From positions 372,001-436,000 of the forward strand of contig NZ_JAPEPW010000001.1 of the NCBI RefSeq assembly GCF_026339955.1: 64,000 nucleotides of DNA. Reading direction: 5' to 3'. A program made the translations under genes and the position numbers. The notes beneath the pieces were generated by a model. That model saw nothing but the letters and a program-made list of their open reading frames with translations, was not told the DNA's origin and did no database searches. Positions 55,623 through 64,000 of this stretch are shown piece by piece (the first letter of the stretch is position 1; each line of letters starts with the position of its first letter). This DNA is from Streptomyces sp. NBC_01549. GTDB taxonomy: Bacteria; Actinomycetota; Actinomycetes; Streptomycetales; Streptomycetaceae.

Positions 55623-55807
55623 ATGCACTGCCAATGAATCCCGGTAGCCGGAGAGCCGGTCGAGTCCGACCTCGATGCTGAGCGCGTCGCTCGGGACGGT
55701 GCGCTGGACCCCGTTGCGGCCGCTCGGCCTCCCGCGTGCCCGCACGCGGAGGCGGCAGGGGAGCCGCGAGCCCCATCACAGGATGAACGTTTCCTGAAAC
55801 TCGTGTG

Positions 55808-55839
55808 ATGGCCGTTCAAACGGATGTCCAAACGGCCAT
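55808..55839. promoter_or_regulatory. Inverted repeat upstream of the NYN-like gene
   Basis: ATGGCCGTT and AACGGCCAT flank 14 bases, 19 bases before the ATG at 55858. It may be an operator or a terminator of whatever was read towards it. Confidence 0.4.
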
Positions 55840-55857
55840 TCATGCGACGCTGGCCGG

Positions 55858-56232
55858 ATGACCGACCAGCCTCTGCTCGTGATCATCGACGCCGCCAACG
55901 TCGTCGGCTCCGTCCCCGACGGCTGGTGGCGCGACCGCCGGGGTGCCGCTGAACGGCTGCGGGACCGGCTCGCCCGGGACGGACTGCCCGGGCACGAGGG
56001 TCCGGTGGAGCTGGTCCTCGTGGTGGAGGGCGCGGCCAAGGGTGTGGAGTCCGTCCCCGGTGTACGGATCGTGGAGGCACCCGGCAGCGGCGACGACCGC
56101 ATCGTCGAGGTGGTGGCCGAGGCGGGCGACCGGCCCGTACTGGTCGTCACGGCGGACCGTGAACTGCGGCGCAGGGTGACCGGGTCGGGCGCGGAGGTGG
56201 CGGGCCCGCGGACGGTTCGGGGACCGTCCTGA
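55858..56232 (+). CDS. Small NYN/PIN-like nuclease-fold protein
   Basis: 124 residues: LLVIIDAANVVGSVPDGWWR carries the Asp and Asn of NYN domains, followed by VELVLVVEGAAKGVESVPGV, GSGDDRIVEVVAEAGDRPVL and VTADRELRRRV (further acidic residues of the fold). NYN domains are predicted RNases. The ATG at 55858 has GCTGGCCGG upstream. It stands alone between the IS element and the glycosyltransferase gene. Confidence 0.75.
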   Translation: MTDQPLLVIIDAANVVGSVPDGWWRDRRGAAERLRDRLARDGLPGHEGPVELVLVVEGAAKGVESVPGVRIVEAPGSGDDRIVEVVAEAGDRPVLVVTADRELRRRVTGSGAEVAGPRTVRGPS

Positions 56233-56302
56233 GCGGGCGCGCGATCGGTGGGCCGGAGTGGGTGAGCGAGCGGGGCGAGCCCGGCCGCGCGCGACCCCGG
56301 GG

Positions 56303-57802
56303 TCAGTCCGGCGGCCCCGTGCGGGTGTACAGCACCGCACCGTCCACCGTGCCCGCCTCCTCGTACCCCGCGTCCAGCAGCCGGCGCAGCGAGCGGACCC
56401 GGTCGGGGGCGTACGGCTTGCCGCGGGAGTCGTCGACGACGAGGGCTGGGGGGTGGGCCGTCAGTTCCGCGCGGAACACCGGCCAGGTGCCCTCGACGGC
56501 GTACTTCTCGCCGACCTGGGGACCGTCGCGGCCGCCGCTGTAGTTGGTGAGGAGCCCGGCGGTCAGATAGCGGCTGGCGGGGGTCCGGTGCGCCAGCCAG
56601 TACGTCTCCGGGTGTATGCCCCAGACCAGGACGCGGTCCCCTGGATCCGTACGGTGGTCCAGGGCGGCGGCGAGGCGCTGGGCGTGCCCGAGTTCGGGGC
56701 GCGGCACGAGCAGACCCCAGGCCAGGAACAGCGTGCAGCAGCAGACCGAGGCGAGGACGGCGGTCACCAGGCGTGCACGGGGCAGGATCTGCAGCGCGGC
56801 CGTCGCCAACAGGGCGACAGACGGGATGAGTTGCAGGTAGTAGTGGCCGAAGAAGTGGAAGCCGACCAGGACCGCCACCGCCGACGAGCCGAGCCACAGC
56901 CAGAGTTCGGCCGCGCCGGTGCGGGCCACGCGCAGCGCCCGCAGGACCGGCGGGATCAGGCCCGCGCAGGCCGCCGCGAGGATCCCCGCGTTGGTCAACC
57001 CCCGTGACAGGACGTGTAGTTCGGAGCCCGTAAAGGAGGCGTAGGAGCCCGAACCGGTGACCGTCCAGAACAGGAACCCCGCCGGGGAGGTGAGCAGCGC
57101 CGCGCCGAGGACCGGGACGACCAGGCCAACTCCCAGCCGCAGCAGGGCTCTTCTGGATGCCGTCGCCTGTCGCCACAGCATCCAGAGCACCGGCACGAGC
57201 ACCACTCCGCCGGTCTGCTTGGTCAGGAGGGAGCAGGCCACGGCGACCCCCGCGGCGTCCCAACGACGCCGGTCGGCACACCACATCGCGGCCGTCGTGC
57301 AGGGCAGTATGAAGATCTCGAAGGTCGCCGCCTGCGCGTCCTCGGGGTTGAGCCCGATCGAGACCAGCACGTACAGCACCCCGGCCGTGCGCCCGGCCCG
57401 ATCGCCCCAGCGGCGCCGGGCCAGCGAGGCCAGCAGCACGGCGGTCGACAGCTGGGCCACGATCGCGAGGACGCGTACCGACGTCAGCGAACCGGAGCCG
57501 AACACCGCGAACGCCGCCTCGTACAGCCACGGCACGAGCGGCGGCTTGCGGTCCACGACGGTCTCGTACAGCTCTCCCCCGTCCGCCAGTATCCGCGCCT
57601 GTACGGCGAGATAGCCCTCGTCGGGGTTCCACAGCGGCCCTACGAAGGAGGGAGCCCGGGTGAGACAGACCAGCGCCCCGAGGACGGGCAGCAGCCGTCT
57701 CCAGTAGCCGGGGCCCGACACCCGTGACGCGACTACGGAACGTGGTGTTTCCAGGAGCCCGGCGAGCATACGGTGCACGCTATCGGGCCCCGCGGTCTCC
57801 AC
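56303..57802 (-). CDS. Membrane glycosyltransferase (GT39/ArnT-like)
   Basis: 499 residues with about ten membrane helices and a soluble C-terminal part. The catalytic acidic pair is in PLWNPDEGYLAVQARILADG (residue about 60), early in the first outer loop, as in protein O-mannosyltransferase and ArnT families; VDRKPPLVPWLYEAAFAVFG follows. The donor is probably a polyprenyl-phosphate sugar and the acceptor outside the membrane. The GTG at 57802 and the ATG at 57769 (MLAGLLETPRS) are both possible starts; neither has a strong ribosome site. Confidence 0.8.
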   Translation of the reverse strand: METAGPDSVHRMLAGLLETPRSVVASRVSGPGYWRRLLPVLGALVCLTRAPSFVGPLWNPDEGYLAVQARILADGGELYETVVDRKPPLVPWLYEAAFAVFGSGSLTSVRVLAIVAQLSTAVLLASLARRRWGDRAGRTAGVLYVLVSIGLNPEDAQAATFEIFILPCTTAAMWCADRRRWDAAGVAVACSLLTKQTGGVVLVPVLWMLWRQATASRRALLRLGVGLVVPVLGAALLTSPAGFLFWTVTGSGSYASFTGSELHVLSRGLTNAGILAAACAGLIPPVLRALRVARTGAAELWLWLGSSAVAVLVGFHFFGHYYLQLIPSVALLATAALQILPRARLVTAVLASVCCCTLFLAWGLLVPRPELGHAQRLAAALDHRTDPGDRVLVWGIHPETYWLAHRTPASRYLTAGLLTNYSGGRDGPQVGEKYAVEGTWPVFRAELTAHPPALVVDDSRGKPYAPDRVRSLRRLLDAGYEEAGTVDGAVLYTRTGPPD

Positions 57803-57872
57803 CGAAGCGGGACATACGGGGCCGGAGCATCAATACGGGCCGATCACCGGGCGTTGGGGCGCGGCGGCGGCA

Positions 57873-59366
57873 TCAGCGGGTGCCGGTCGCCTCCTCGTGC
57901 CGTTCGAGACGGCTGTGCGAGCGGCCGTACAGGAAGTAGACGACGAAGCCGATCACCATCCAGACCGCGAACCGCAGCCAGGTCTCGGCGGGCAGATTGA
58001 GCATCAGCCAGAGCGAGGCGAGGACGGAGAGGATCGGGACGAACGGGACGAGCGGGGTGCGGAAGGAGCGGGGCAGGTCGGGGCGGGTGTGGCGGAGGAT
58101 GACGACGCCGATCGCGACGACGACGAAGGCGAAGAGCGTGCCGATGTTGACCAGTTCGGCCAGTTCGCTGAGGCTGGTGAAACCCGCCAGGATCGCGATG
58201 ATCACGCCGAGCAGGATGGTCGGCCGGTGCGGGGTGCGGAACCTCGGGTGGACCCGGGAGAAGAACCGCGGCAGCAGCCCGTCGCGGCTCATCGCGAAGA
58301 AGACCCGGGTCTGGCCGAGCAGCAGGATCATGCAGACCGTGGTCAGACCGACGGCGGCGCCGAAGCTGATGACGCCCGCGTACCAGGGGTGCCCGGTCGC
58401 CTTGAAGGCGTCGGCGAGCGGCGCGTCGATGGACAGCCGGTCGTACCTCTGCATGCCCGTGACGACGATCGACACGGCCACGTAGAGCGCGGTGCAGATG
58501 AAGAGCGAGCCCAGGATGCCGCGCGGCATGTCCCGCTGCGGGTTCTTGGTCTCCTCGGCGGCCGTCGCCACCACGTCGAAGCCGATGAAGGCGAAAAAGA
58601 CGACGGAGGCGGCGGTGAAGATGCCCATCACGCCGAAGTTGGTGGGCGTGTAGCCGAACATGAGCTGGACGAGGGGGGCTTGGAGGTTGCTGCCCGCCGT
58701 CTGCGCCTGCGCCTTGGGGATGAAGGGCTCGTAGTTGTCGCCCACGATGAAGAAGGCACCCGCGATGATCACGATCATCACGACGGTGACCTTGATGGCG
58801 ACGACGACCGAGGTGACGCGGGCGGAGAGCTTCACACCGATGACCAGGATGGCGGTGAGCACCAGCACCAGCGCCGCGGCGAGGATGTCGAAGCCGAATC
58901 CGGAGGTCCCCTCCCGCCCGCTGAGATAGTCCGGCAGATGCCAGCCCGCGTTGTCCAGGAGCGAGCGCACGTACCCCGACCAGCCGACGGCCACCACCGC
59001 CGTACCGAGCGCGAACTCCAGCACCAGGTCCCAGCCGATGATCCAGGCGGGCAGCTCACCGAGCGAGGCGTACGCGAAGGTGTACGCGGATCCCGCCACC
59101 GGGACCGTGGACGCGAACTCCGCGTAGCACAGCGCCGCGAGGGCGCAGACGACACCCGCGGCGACGAACGCCAGCGAGACCGCGGGGCCCGCGTTCTCCT
59201 TGGCGACCTTGCCGGTGAGGACGAAGATGCCGGTACCGATGATGACACCGACGCCGAAGACGGTGAGATCCAGAGCCGACAGCGACTTCTTGAGTGCGTG
59301 CTCCGGCTCCTCAGTGTCCAAGATCGACTGCTCGACCTTCTTCGTCCTGAAGAGGGTCCTGCTCAC
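57873..59366 (-). CDS. Cationic amino acid (APC-family) permease
   Basis: 497-residue transporter with about 12-14 helices of the CAT type. It opens VSRTLFRTKKVEQSILDTEE; helix one has FGVGVIIGTGIFVLTGKVAK with the substrate loop GTGIF; then EFASTVPVAGSAYTFAYASL, IGFDVVATAAEETKNPQRDM and SRDGLLPRFFSRVHPRFRTP. It probably imports basic amino acids or polyamines. GTG at 59366 has GGAGG 10 bases upstream. A hairpin at 59451-59493 separates it from dxs. Confidence 0.9.
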   Translation of the reverse strand: MSRTLFRTKKVEQSILDTEEPEHALKKSLSALDLTVFGVGVIIGTGIFVLTGKVAKENAGPAVSLAFVAAGVVCALAALCYAEFASTVPVAGSAYTFAYASLGELPAWIIGWDLVLEFALGTAVVAVGWSGYVRSLLDNAGWHLPDYLSGREGTSGFGFDILAAALVLVLTAILVIGVKLSARVTSVVVAIKVTVVMIVIIAGAFFIVGDNYEPFIPKAQAQTAGSNLQAPLVQLMFGYTPTNFGVMGIFTAASVVFFAFIGFDVVATAAEETKNPQRDMPRGILGSLFICTALYVAVSIVVTGMQRYDRLSIDAPLADAFKATGHPWYAGVISFGAAVGLTTVCMILLLGQTRVFFAMSRDGLLPRFFSRVHPRFRTPHRPTILLGVIIAILAGFTSLSELAELVNIGTLFAFVVVAIGVVILRHTRPDLPRSFRTPLVPFVPILSVLASLWLMLNLPAETWLRFAVWMVIGFVVYFLYGRSHSRLERHEEATGTR

Positions 59367-59450
59367 GGGCCTACCTCCACGCTTGGCGTCCTCGACATGA
59401 TCGAGGGGGCGTGTACCGCGCATGCCCCGAGGCGGTCGGGTTCACGCAAA

Positions 59451-59493
59451 TGGGCCGGTTTCGCCACCCGTGCGGGGTGCCGGAACCGGCCCA
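59451..59493 (-). terminator. Two-part hairpin downstream of dxs
   Basis: TGGGCCGGTT pairs with AACCGGCCCA (10 bp), enclosing an inner stem CACCC with GGGTG. It starts 27 bases past the dxs stop on the minus strand. Confidence 0.75.
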
Positions 59494-59519
59494 ATGGACC
59501 TGCGTTCGATCGAGGTACG

Positions 59520-61451
59520 TCAGTCGCGCGCGGGCTCCACCGAGTCCACCGTCTGCGCGGCGGCCCCCGGGAAGCGGCCGTCGAGCTTGGAGACGAGACC
59601 GGTGACCTGGCGGGCGATGTCCGGTGCGGTCAGGCCGATCTCCGTCAGGATCTCGGCGCGGGTGGCGTGGTCGAGGAAGCGCGGCGGGATGCCGAAGTCG
59701 CGCAGCGGGACGTCGACGCCGGCGTCGCGCAGGGCCTGTGCGATCGTCGAGCCGACACCGCCCACCCGGGAGTTGTCCTCGACGGTGACGACCACGCGGT
59801 GCTGCTCGGCGAGCGGGGCCATGGCCTCGTCGACCGGCTTGACCCAGCGCGGGTCGACGACGGTCGTGGAGATGCCCTGCCGGTCGAGGAGGACGGCGAT
59901 CTCCAGGCACATCGGCGCGAGGGCGCCCACGGAGACGAGGAGCACGTCGGGCGCGTCGGTGCCCGGCTCGCGCAGCACGTCCATGCCGCCGATGCGGCCC
60001 ACCGCGGGCACCGCCGGACCGACCGCGCCCTTGGAGAAGCGGACCACGGTCGGCGCGTCGGTCACGTCGACGGCCTCGCGCAGCTGGGCGCGGACCTGGT
60101 CGGCGTCACGCGGCGCGGCGAGCCTGAGGCCCGGCACGACCTGAAGGATCGACATGTCCCACATGCCGTTGTGCGAGGCGCCGTCGGTCCCGGTGACGCC
60201 CGCACGGTCGAGCACGAAGGTCACACCGCACTTGTGCAGCGCCACGTCCATCAGGACCTGGTCGAAGGCGCGGTTGAGGAAGGTCGCGTAGACGGCGAAG
60301 ACGGGGTGCAGTCCGCCGGTCGCCAGGCCCGCCGCCGACACGGCGCCGTGCTGCTCCGCGATGCCGACGTCGTACACCCGTTTGGGGAAGGCCTTGGCGA
60401 ACTTCTCGAGGCCGACCGGCTGGAGCATCGCGGCCGTGATGGCCACGACGTCCTTGCGCTCCTGGCCGAGCTTGATCATCTCCTCGCCGAAGACGGAGGT
60501 CCAGTCGGCGCCGGAGGAGGCGATCGACAGGCCCGTGTCCGGATGGATCTTTCCGACGGAGTGGAAACGGTCGGTCTCGTCCTGCAGGGCGGGCTGGTAG
60601 CCGCGGCCCTTCTCGGTGAGGCAGTGCACGATGACCGGGCCGCCGAAGCGCTTGGCACGGGTGAGCGCCGACTCCAGGGCCTCGATGTCGTGGCCGTCGA
60701 TCGGGCCGACGTACTTCAGGCCCAGGTCCTCGAACATGCCCTGCGGGGCGATGAAGTCCTTGAGGCCCTTCTTGGCGCCGTGCAGGGTCTCGTAGAGCGG
60801 CTTGCCGACGACCGGAGTGCGCTCCAGGAGGTCCTTCCCCCGGGCGAGGAAGCGCTCGTAGCCGTCCGTGGTACGCAGGGTCGCCAGGTGGTTCGCGAGG
60901 CCGCCGATGGTGGGGGCGTAGGAACGCTCGTTGTCGTTGACGACGATGACCAGCTGGCGGTCCTTGGCCTCCGCGATGTTGTTGAGCGCCTCCCAGGCCA
61001 TGCCGCCGGTGAGAGCGCCGTCACCGATGACGGCGACCACGTGGTCGCTCTTGTCCAGCACCTCGTTGGCCTTCGCCAGGCCGTCGGCCCAGCCGAGGAC
61101 CGTGGAGGCGTGCGAGTTCTCGATCACGTCGTGCTCGGACTCGGCCCGCGAGGGGTAACCGGACAGGCCGCCCTTCATCTTCAGCTTCGAGAAGTCCTGA
61201 CGGCCGGTGAGCAGCTTGTGGACGTAGGACTGGTGGCCGGTGTCCCACAGCACCCTGTCCTTGGGCGACTCGAAGACACGGTGGAGCGCGATGGTGAGCT
61301 CCACGACACCGAGATTCGGGCCGAGGTGGCCGCCGGTCTTGGAGACCTCGTCGACGAGAAAGGTCCTGATCTCCTCGGCCAGCTGGTCCAGCTGCTCCAG
61401 GCTGAGCCGGTCCAGATCGCGCGGTCCCCTGATGCGGGTCAGCAGCGGCAC
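59520..61451 (-). CDS. dxs: 1-deoxy-D-xylulose-5-phosphate synthase Dxs
   Basis: 643-residue thiamine-diphosphate enzyme joining pyruvate and glyceraldehyde-3-phosphate, first step of the MEP isoprenoid route. The ThDP motif [16 protein letters not shown] is at about residue 140, [16 protein letters not shown] carries the conserved His, and [13 protein letters not shown] and [19 protein letters not shown] (pyrimidine domain) follow. The GTG at 61451 has AAGGAGG at a good distance. A hairpin at 59451-59493 ends the gene. Confidence 0.96.
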   Translation of the reverse strand: MPLLTRIRGPRDLDRLSLEQLDQLAEEIRTFLVDEVSKTGGHLGPNLGVVELTIALHRVFESPKDRVLWDTGHQSYVHKLLTGRQDFSKLKMKGGLSGYPSRAESEHDVIENSHASTVLGWADGLAKANEVLDKSDHVVAVIGDGALTGGMAWEALNNIAEAKDRQLVIVVNDNERSYAPTIGGLANHLATLRTTDGYERFLARGKDLLERTPVVGKPLYETLHGAKKGLKDFIAPQGMFEDLGLKYVGPIDGHDIEALESALTRAKRFGGPVIVHCLTEKGRGYQPALQDETDRFHSVGKIHPDTGLSIASSGADWTSVFGEEMIKLGQERKDVVAITAAMLQPVGLEKFAKAFPKRVYDVGIAEQHGAVSAAGLATGGLHPVFAVYATFLNRAFDQVLMDVALHKCGVTFVLDRAGVTGTDGASHNGMWDMSILQVVPGLRLAAPRDADQVRAQLREAVDVTDAPTVVRFSKGAVGPAVPAVGRIGGMDVLREPGTDAPDVLLVSVGALAPMCLEIAVLLDRQGISTTVVDPRWVKPVDEAMAPLAEQHRVVVTVEDNSRVGGVGSTIAQALRDAGVDVPLRDFGIPPRFLDHATRAEILTEIGLTAPDIARQVTGLVSKLDGRFPGAAAQTVDSVEPARD

Positions 61452-61523
61452 CCGTGCCTCCTTGCAGTAGAGCTGTTCGAGCTTTGCCGGGCCTGTCGAG
61501 TCTAATGTTCCGCCCGGACATGA

Positions 61524-61557
61524 CTGTGCCCGGCACCGCCATTGGCGCCGGGCACAG
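61524..61557 (-). terminator. Hairpin after the sugar ABC operon
   Basis: 11-bp stem (CTGTGCCCGGC and its complement) with a 12-base loop, 37 bases past the permease stop on the minus strand and between it and dxs. Confidence 0.8.
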
Positions 61558-61593
61558 GATCAAAGGGGCCTGAGTAGCGCCCCGACGGCTCCG

Positions 61594-62886
61594 CTACGCG
61601 CGGCCGGCCGTTTTCTGCGTCTTGCGGGTGACGGCGTCGATGACGACCGTGGCGAGAAGCACACCACCGGTGATCATGTACTGGATCGGCGACGCGATGC
61701 CCTGCAGCGCCAGACCGTACTGGATGGACACGATCACCAGCACACCCAGCAGCGCGTTCCACGTACGCCCACGACCACCGAAGAGGCTCGTACCACCGAT
61801 GACCGCGGCGGCGATCGCGTTCATCAGGAGGTCACCGGCGCCCGCGCCCTGGTTGGCGGAGGCGATCTTCGATGCGATGAACAGACCGCCGATGGCGGCG
61901 AACGTACCGGAGATCGCGAAGACCGAGATCCGGACCATCTCCACGTTGATACCGGCACGCCGGGAGGCCTCGACGCTGCCACCGAGCGCGAAGATCTTCC
62001 GGCCGTACGCGGTACGGCGCAGCACGAAGTCCGTGATCAGCAGCACCGCGATGAAGATCACCACGGCCAACGGCAGGCCCTTGTACTGGTTGTAGGTGAT
62101 CGCCACGGCGAAGGAGACGATCGCCAGCAGCGCGGTGCGCAGGATGGTCTCGCTCAGCGGCCGGGACGGCACACCCGCGGCCTCGCGGCGCTTGTTGCCG
62201 TAGAAGGAGGTGAGGAAGAACACGGCGGTGACGCCGATGGCGAGCGCGTAGGCGGCGGCGACATCGGTGAAGTAGTAGCTGGTCAGCTTGGCGACGAGGC
62301 CGTTGCTGTCCAGGTTGATGGTGCCGTTGTCGCCCAGGATCCGGAGCATGAAGCCGTTCCAGAAGAGCAGACCGGCCAGGGTGACGGCGAAGGCCGGCAC
62401 ACCGATGCGAGCGAACACGAAACCGTGGATCGCGCCAGCGACCGTGCCCGTGAGGATGGCCAGCACGAAGGCCAGCCACTCGTTCATGCCGTGCGTGACG
62501 TTCAGCACCGCGAACGCGGCGCCCGCCACACCGGAGACCGAACCCACCGACAGGTCGATCTCACCGAGCAGCAGCACGAAGACGATACCGACGGCGATCA
62601 TGCCCGTGCCGACCATGGCGACGGAGATGTCGGACAGGTTGCCCGCCGTGAGGAAGTTGGAGTTCAGGCTCTGGAAGATGATCCAGATGATGACCAGACC
62701 GAGGACGACCGGGATCGAACCCAGGTCGCCGGCCTTCATCTTGCGCTTGAACTCCGAGGCGTAGCCCGCGAAACCCTGCTCGCGGACGAGGAGCCGGGGG
62801 TCGACCGCGGTGACCGCCGCGGCGGCCGCCTCGGGGTTCTCCACGACGTGGTCCTCGGGGGTCTCAGAGGTCTTGTCGATGCTCAC
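61594..62886 (-). CDS. Sugar ABC transporter permease (XylH-like)
   Basis: 430-residue membrane subunit of a CUT2-type monosaccharide importer. It has about ten helices; typical stretches are MVGTGMIAVGIVFVLLLGEI (with DLSVGS after), GVPAFAVTLAGLLFWNGFML, FALGGSVEASRRAGINVEMV (the coupling helix) and AAVIGGTSLFGGRGRTWNAL. An acidic, helical N-terminal extension (about 40 residues) precedes. The GTG start overlaps the stop of the ATPase gene as GTGA. Sugar specificity is not certain; xylose is the family annotation. Confidence 0.9.
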   Translation of the reverse strand: MSIDKTSETPEDHVVENPEAAAAAVTAVDPRLLVREQGFAGYASEFKRKMKAGDLGSIPVVLGLVIIWIIFQSLNSNFLTAGNLSDISVAMVGTGMIAVGIVFVLLLGEIDLSVGSVSGVAGAAFAVLNVTHGMNEWLAFVLAILTGTVAGAIHGFVFARIGVPAFAVTLAGLLFWNGFMLRILGDNGTINLDSNGLVAKLTSYYFTDVAAAYALAIGVTAVFFLTSFYGNKRREAAGVPSRPLSETILRTALLAIVSFAVAITYNQYKGLPLAVVIFIAVLLITDFVLRRTAYGRKIFALGGSVEASRRAGINVEMVRISVFAISGTFAAIGGLFIASKIASANQGAGAGDLLMNAIAAAVIGGTSLFGGRGRTWNALLGVLVIVSIQYGLALQGIASPIQYMITGGVLLATVVIDAVTRKTQKTAGRA

Positions 62887-63665
62887 TTCTGAGCCTCCCC
62901 ATTGCTGCGCGCCGCACGACGGGTCACGGCGTTCTCCGTGGCGCCCGTGATGGCGGAGATGATCTCTTCCTGCGAGGTCGACTTGACCTCGAAGATGCCG
63001 TTGTTGCGCCCCAGGCGCAGGACGGCGACCTTGTCGGCCACGGCCTTCACGTCCGCCATGTTGTGGCTGATGAGGATGACCGCGTGGCCGCGCTCACGCA
63101 GCCGCTCGACCAGGTCGAGGACCTGGGCGGTCTGCTCGACACCGAGGGCCGCGGTGGGCTCGTCGAGGATGACGAGCTTGGGCTCGCCGAGCATCGAACG
63201 GGCGATCGCCACGGTCTGGCGCTGACCGCCGGAGAGCGAGGCGATCGGGATGCGGACGCTGGGGATCCGGATGGACAGCGTGTCCAGCAGCTCGCGGGAG
63301 CGGCGCTCCATCTCGACCTCGTCCAGGATGCCGCGCTTCTTCAGCTCCCGGCCCAGGTAGAGGTTGCCGACGACGTCGATGTTGTCGCACAGCGACAGGT
63401 CCTGGTACACGGTCGCGATACCGAGGCCCTGGGCGTCTTGCGGCTTGTTGATGTGGACGGTCTTGCCGTCCCACTCGATCGCGCCCTCATCGATGGGGTG
63501 CACGCCGGCGATCGTCTTCACCAGCGTGGACTTTCCGGCGCCGTTGTCGCCCACCAGGGCGACCACTTCACCGGCGTGGACCTCAAGCTCTACATCGGTG
63601 AGCGCCTGGACGGCACCGAATCGCTTGGAGACCCCGCGCAACGCCAGAACAGGCGTAGCGGACAC
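62883..63665 (-). CDS. Sugar ABC transporter ATP-binding subunit (single domain)
   Basis: 260-residue ABC ATPase: Walker A GDNGAGKST, Q-loop in TVYQDLSLCDN, signature LSGGQRQ, Walker B LVILDEPTAALG, H-loop LISHN. CUT2 ATPases usually have two fused domains of some 500 residues; this has one. The GTG at 63665 (VSATPVLALRG) has AAGGAG at 9 bases; the ATG three codons earlier overlaps that site and is unlikely. It lies between the binding-protein and permease genes. Confidence 0.9.
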   Translation of the reverse strand: MSATPVLALRGVSKRFGAVQALTDVELEVHAGEVVALVGDNGAGKSTLVKTIAGVHPIDEGAIEWDGKTVHINKPQDAQGLGIATVYQDLSLCDNIDVVGNLYLGRELKKRGILDEVEMERRSRELLDTLSIRIPSVRIPIASLSGGQRQTVAIARSMLGEPKLVILDEPTAALGVEQTAQVLDLVERLRERGHAVILISHNMADVKAVADKVAVLRLGRNNGIFEVKSTSQEEIISAITGATENAVTRRAARSNGEAQK

Positions 63666-63876
63666 GTGAACCATCTCCTTCGCCGCCTGACCCGGCGGGA
63701 GGTTGTGCAGAAGTTTGTGGAGGGGGGTGTTCCGTCCGGCGCCCCGCCCTAGCTTTGCGGGGCTGATGGATGCGAGGCGCCGGAGGGGCTTCTATGACGC
63801 AAGTCCCGTACGGAAATTCAAGAACGAATTCCCGTACGTGGATAGAGACTTGCGGCGGCTACTTCAGCTGCTCGGA
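63666..63876 (-). other. 211-base intergenic region with imperfect inverted repeat
   Basis: No gene. CCGTACGG-AAATTC near 63808 and GAATTCCCGTACG near 63828 form an imperfect stem, which could be an attenuator letting the binding-protein gene be expressed more strongly than the transporter genes downstream, or a regulator site. Confidence 0.4.
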
Positions 63877-64000
63877 CTACTTGATGCCGAGCGCGTCGCA
63901 CTTGGCCTTGTAGGCGCCCGTGCAGATGTCGCTCACCGTGTAGACGCCGTCCTTGAGGACGGTGTCCTTGATGTTGTCCTTGGTCAGCGAGACGACCGCG
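63877..64000 (-). CDS. Sugar ABC transporter substrate-binding protein, C-terminal end (partial)
   Basis: Last 40 residues of a periplasmic-type binding protein (AVVSLTKDNIKDTVLKDGVY, DICTGAYKAKCDALGIK, stop TAG). It resembles the end of XylF-like lipoproteins of CUT2 systems in Streptomyces. The gene continues beyond the right edge. With the next two minus-strand genes it forms one importer operon. Confidence 0.8.
   Translation of the reverse strand, partial: AVVSLTKDNIKDTVLKDGVYTVSDICTGAYKAKCDALGIK

Larger units (their letters stand above)
53756..55640. mobile_element. IS605-type element (tnpB intact, tnpA dead)
   Basis: Divergent tnpA and tnpB genes with related hairpins at both ends: CTCGGGCT, GA, AGCCCGAG at 53766-53783 beyond the tnpB 3' end, and CGGGCTGAAACCCG at 55609-55622 beyond the tnpA 3' end. 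The exact ends are uncertain. Since the transposase is broken by a frameshift and a lost His, the element can no longer move itself. It lies beside the broken Stealth gene. Confidence 0.8.

Noticed and set aside
57897..61505. 1202-codon open frame on the plus strand opposite the permease and dxs genes
   Set aside because: It is antisense to two genes with clear motifs, and its product is an Arg/Asp/His-rich low-complexity string, as expected from high-GC shadow frames.

Overview
The window is GC-rich (about 70 percent), densely packed, and uses GTG and TTG starts, GTGA/ATGA stop-start overlaps, and probable leaderless promoters. Together with a conservon (cvnABCD), the sporulation regulator whiI with a WhiG-type promoter, actinobacterial haem genes and many SpoIIE-type phosphatases, this marks a Streptomyces chromosome. 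The gene order hemE - DUF3000 - whiI - RNase D - fadA - fadB - dxs - sugar ABC transporter, as far as I recall it, matches the core region around whiI in S. coelicolor.

Layout. 0-2.3 kb: conservon, cvnA cut by the window edge. 2.4-5.7 kb: a cysteine hydrolase, an HD hydrolase, then decayed genes (a 3'-degraded membrane gene coupled to a small Cys-rich protein, a 5'-truncated msrB, a PIN protein lacking its first Asp). 5.9-16.6 kb: a signalling island with a response regulator, a 1417-residue HAMP-array hybrid kinase, an ATPase-GAF-phosphatase protein, a ruined efeO (perhaps efeOB) remnant, and a permease-phosphatase-kinase fusion coupled to a truncated membrane phosphatase. 17-25.3 kb: intact msrB, murC, a RibD-like reductase, zapE, and a carbonic anhydrase-SulP pair followed by an SPFH protein. 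25.3-27.5 kb: a lone TnpB-like gene without a zinc ribbon. 27.5-36 kb: polysaccharide deacetylase, Pth2-like protein, a TetR regulator, an MNIO (DUF692) enzyme flanked by two DUF4142 paralogues and followed by a TIGR04222-like membrane protein, and a secreted peptidase. 36-50 kb: hemQ, hemY, DUF4349 lipoprotein, CoA-disulfide-reductase-like enzyme, rhomboid, hemE, DUF3000, whiI, RNase D, fadAB. 50.4-55.8 kb: two lectin-like beta-propeller genes, a Stealth-type gene broken by a stop codon in its signature motif, and an IS605-type element with a dead tnpA. 55.8-64 kb: NYN protein, membrane glycosyltransferase, cationic amino acid permease, dxs and a xylose-type ABC operon running off the right edge.

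The main functional groupings are haem synthesis (hemE, hemY, hemQ), fatty acid beta-oxidation (fadAB), peptidoglycan (murC), isoprenoid supply (dxs), developmental control (whiI) and a large stress-signalling cluster of the HAMP kinase, RsbW-like ATPase and SpoIIE type. The loci most worth a second look are the permease-phosphatase-ATPase fusion and the MNIO/DUF4142 cluster. No rRNA, tRNA or CRISPR array was seen.
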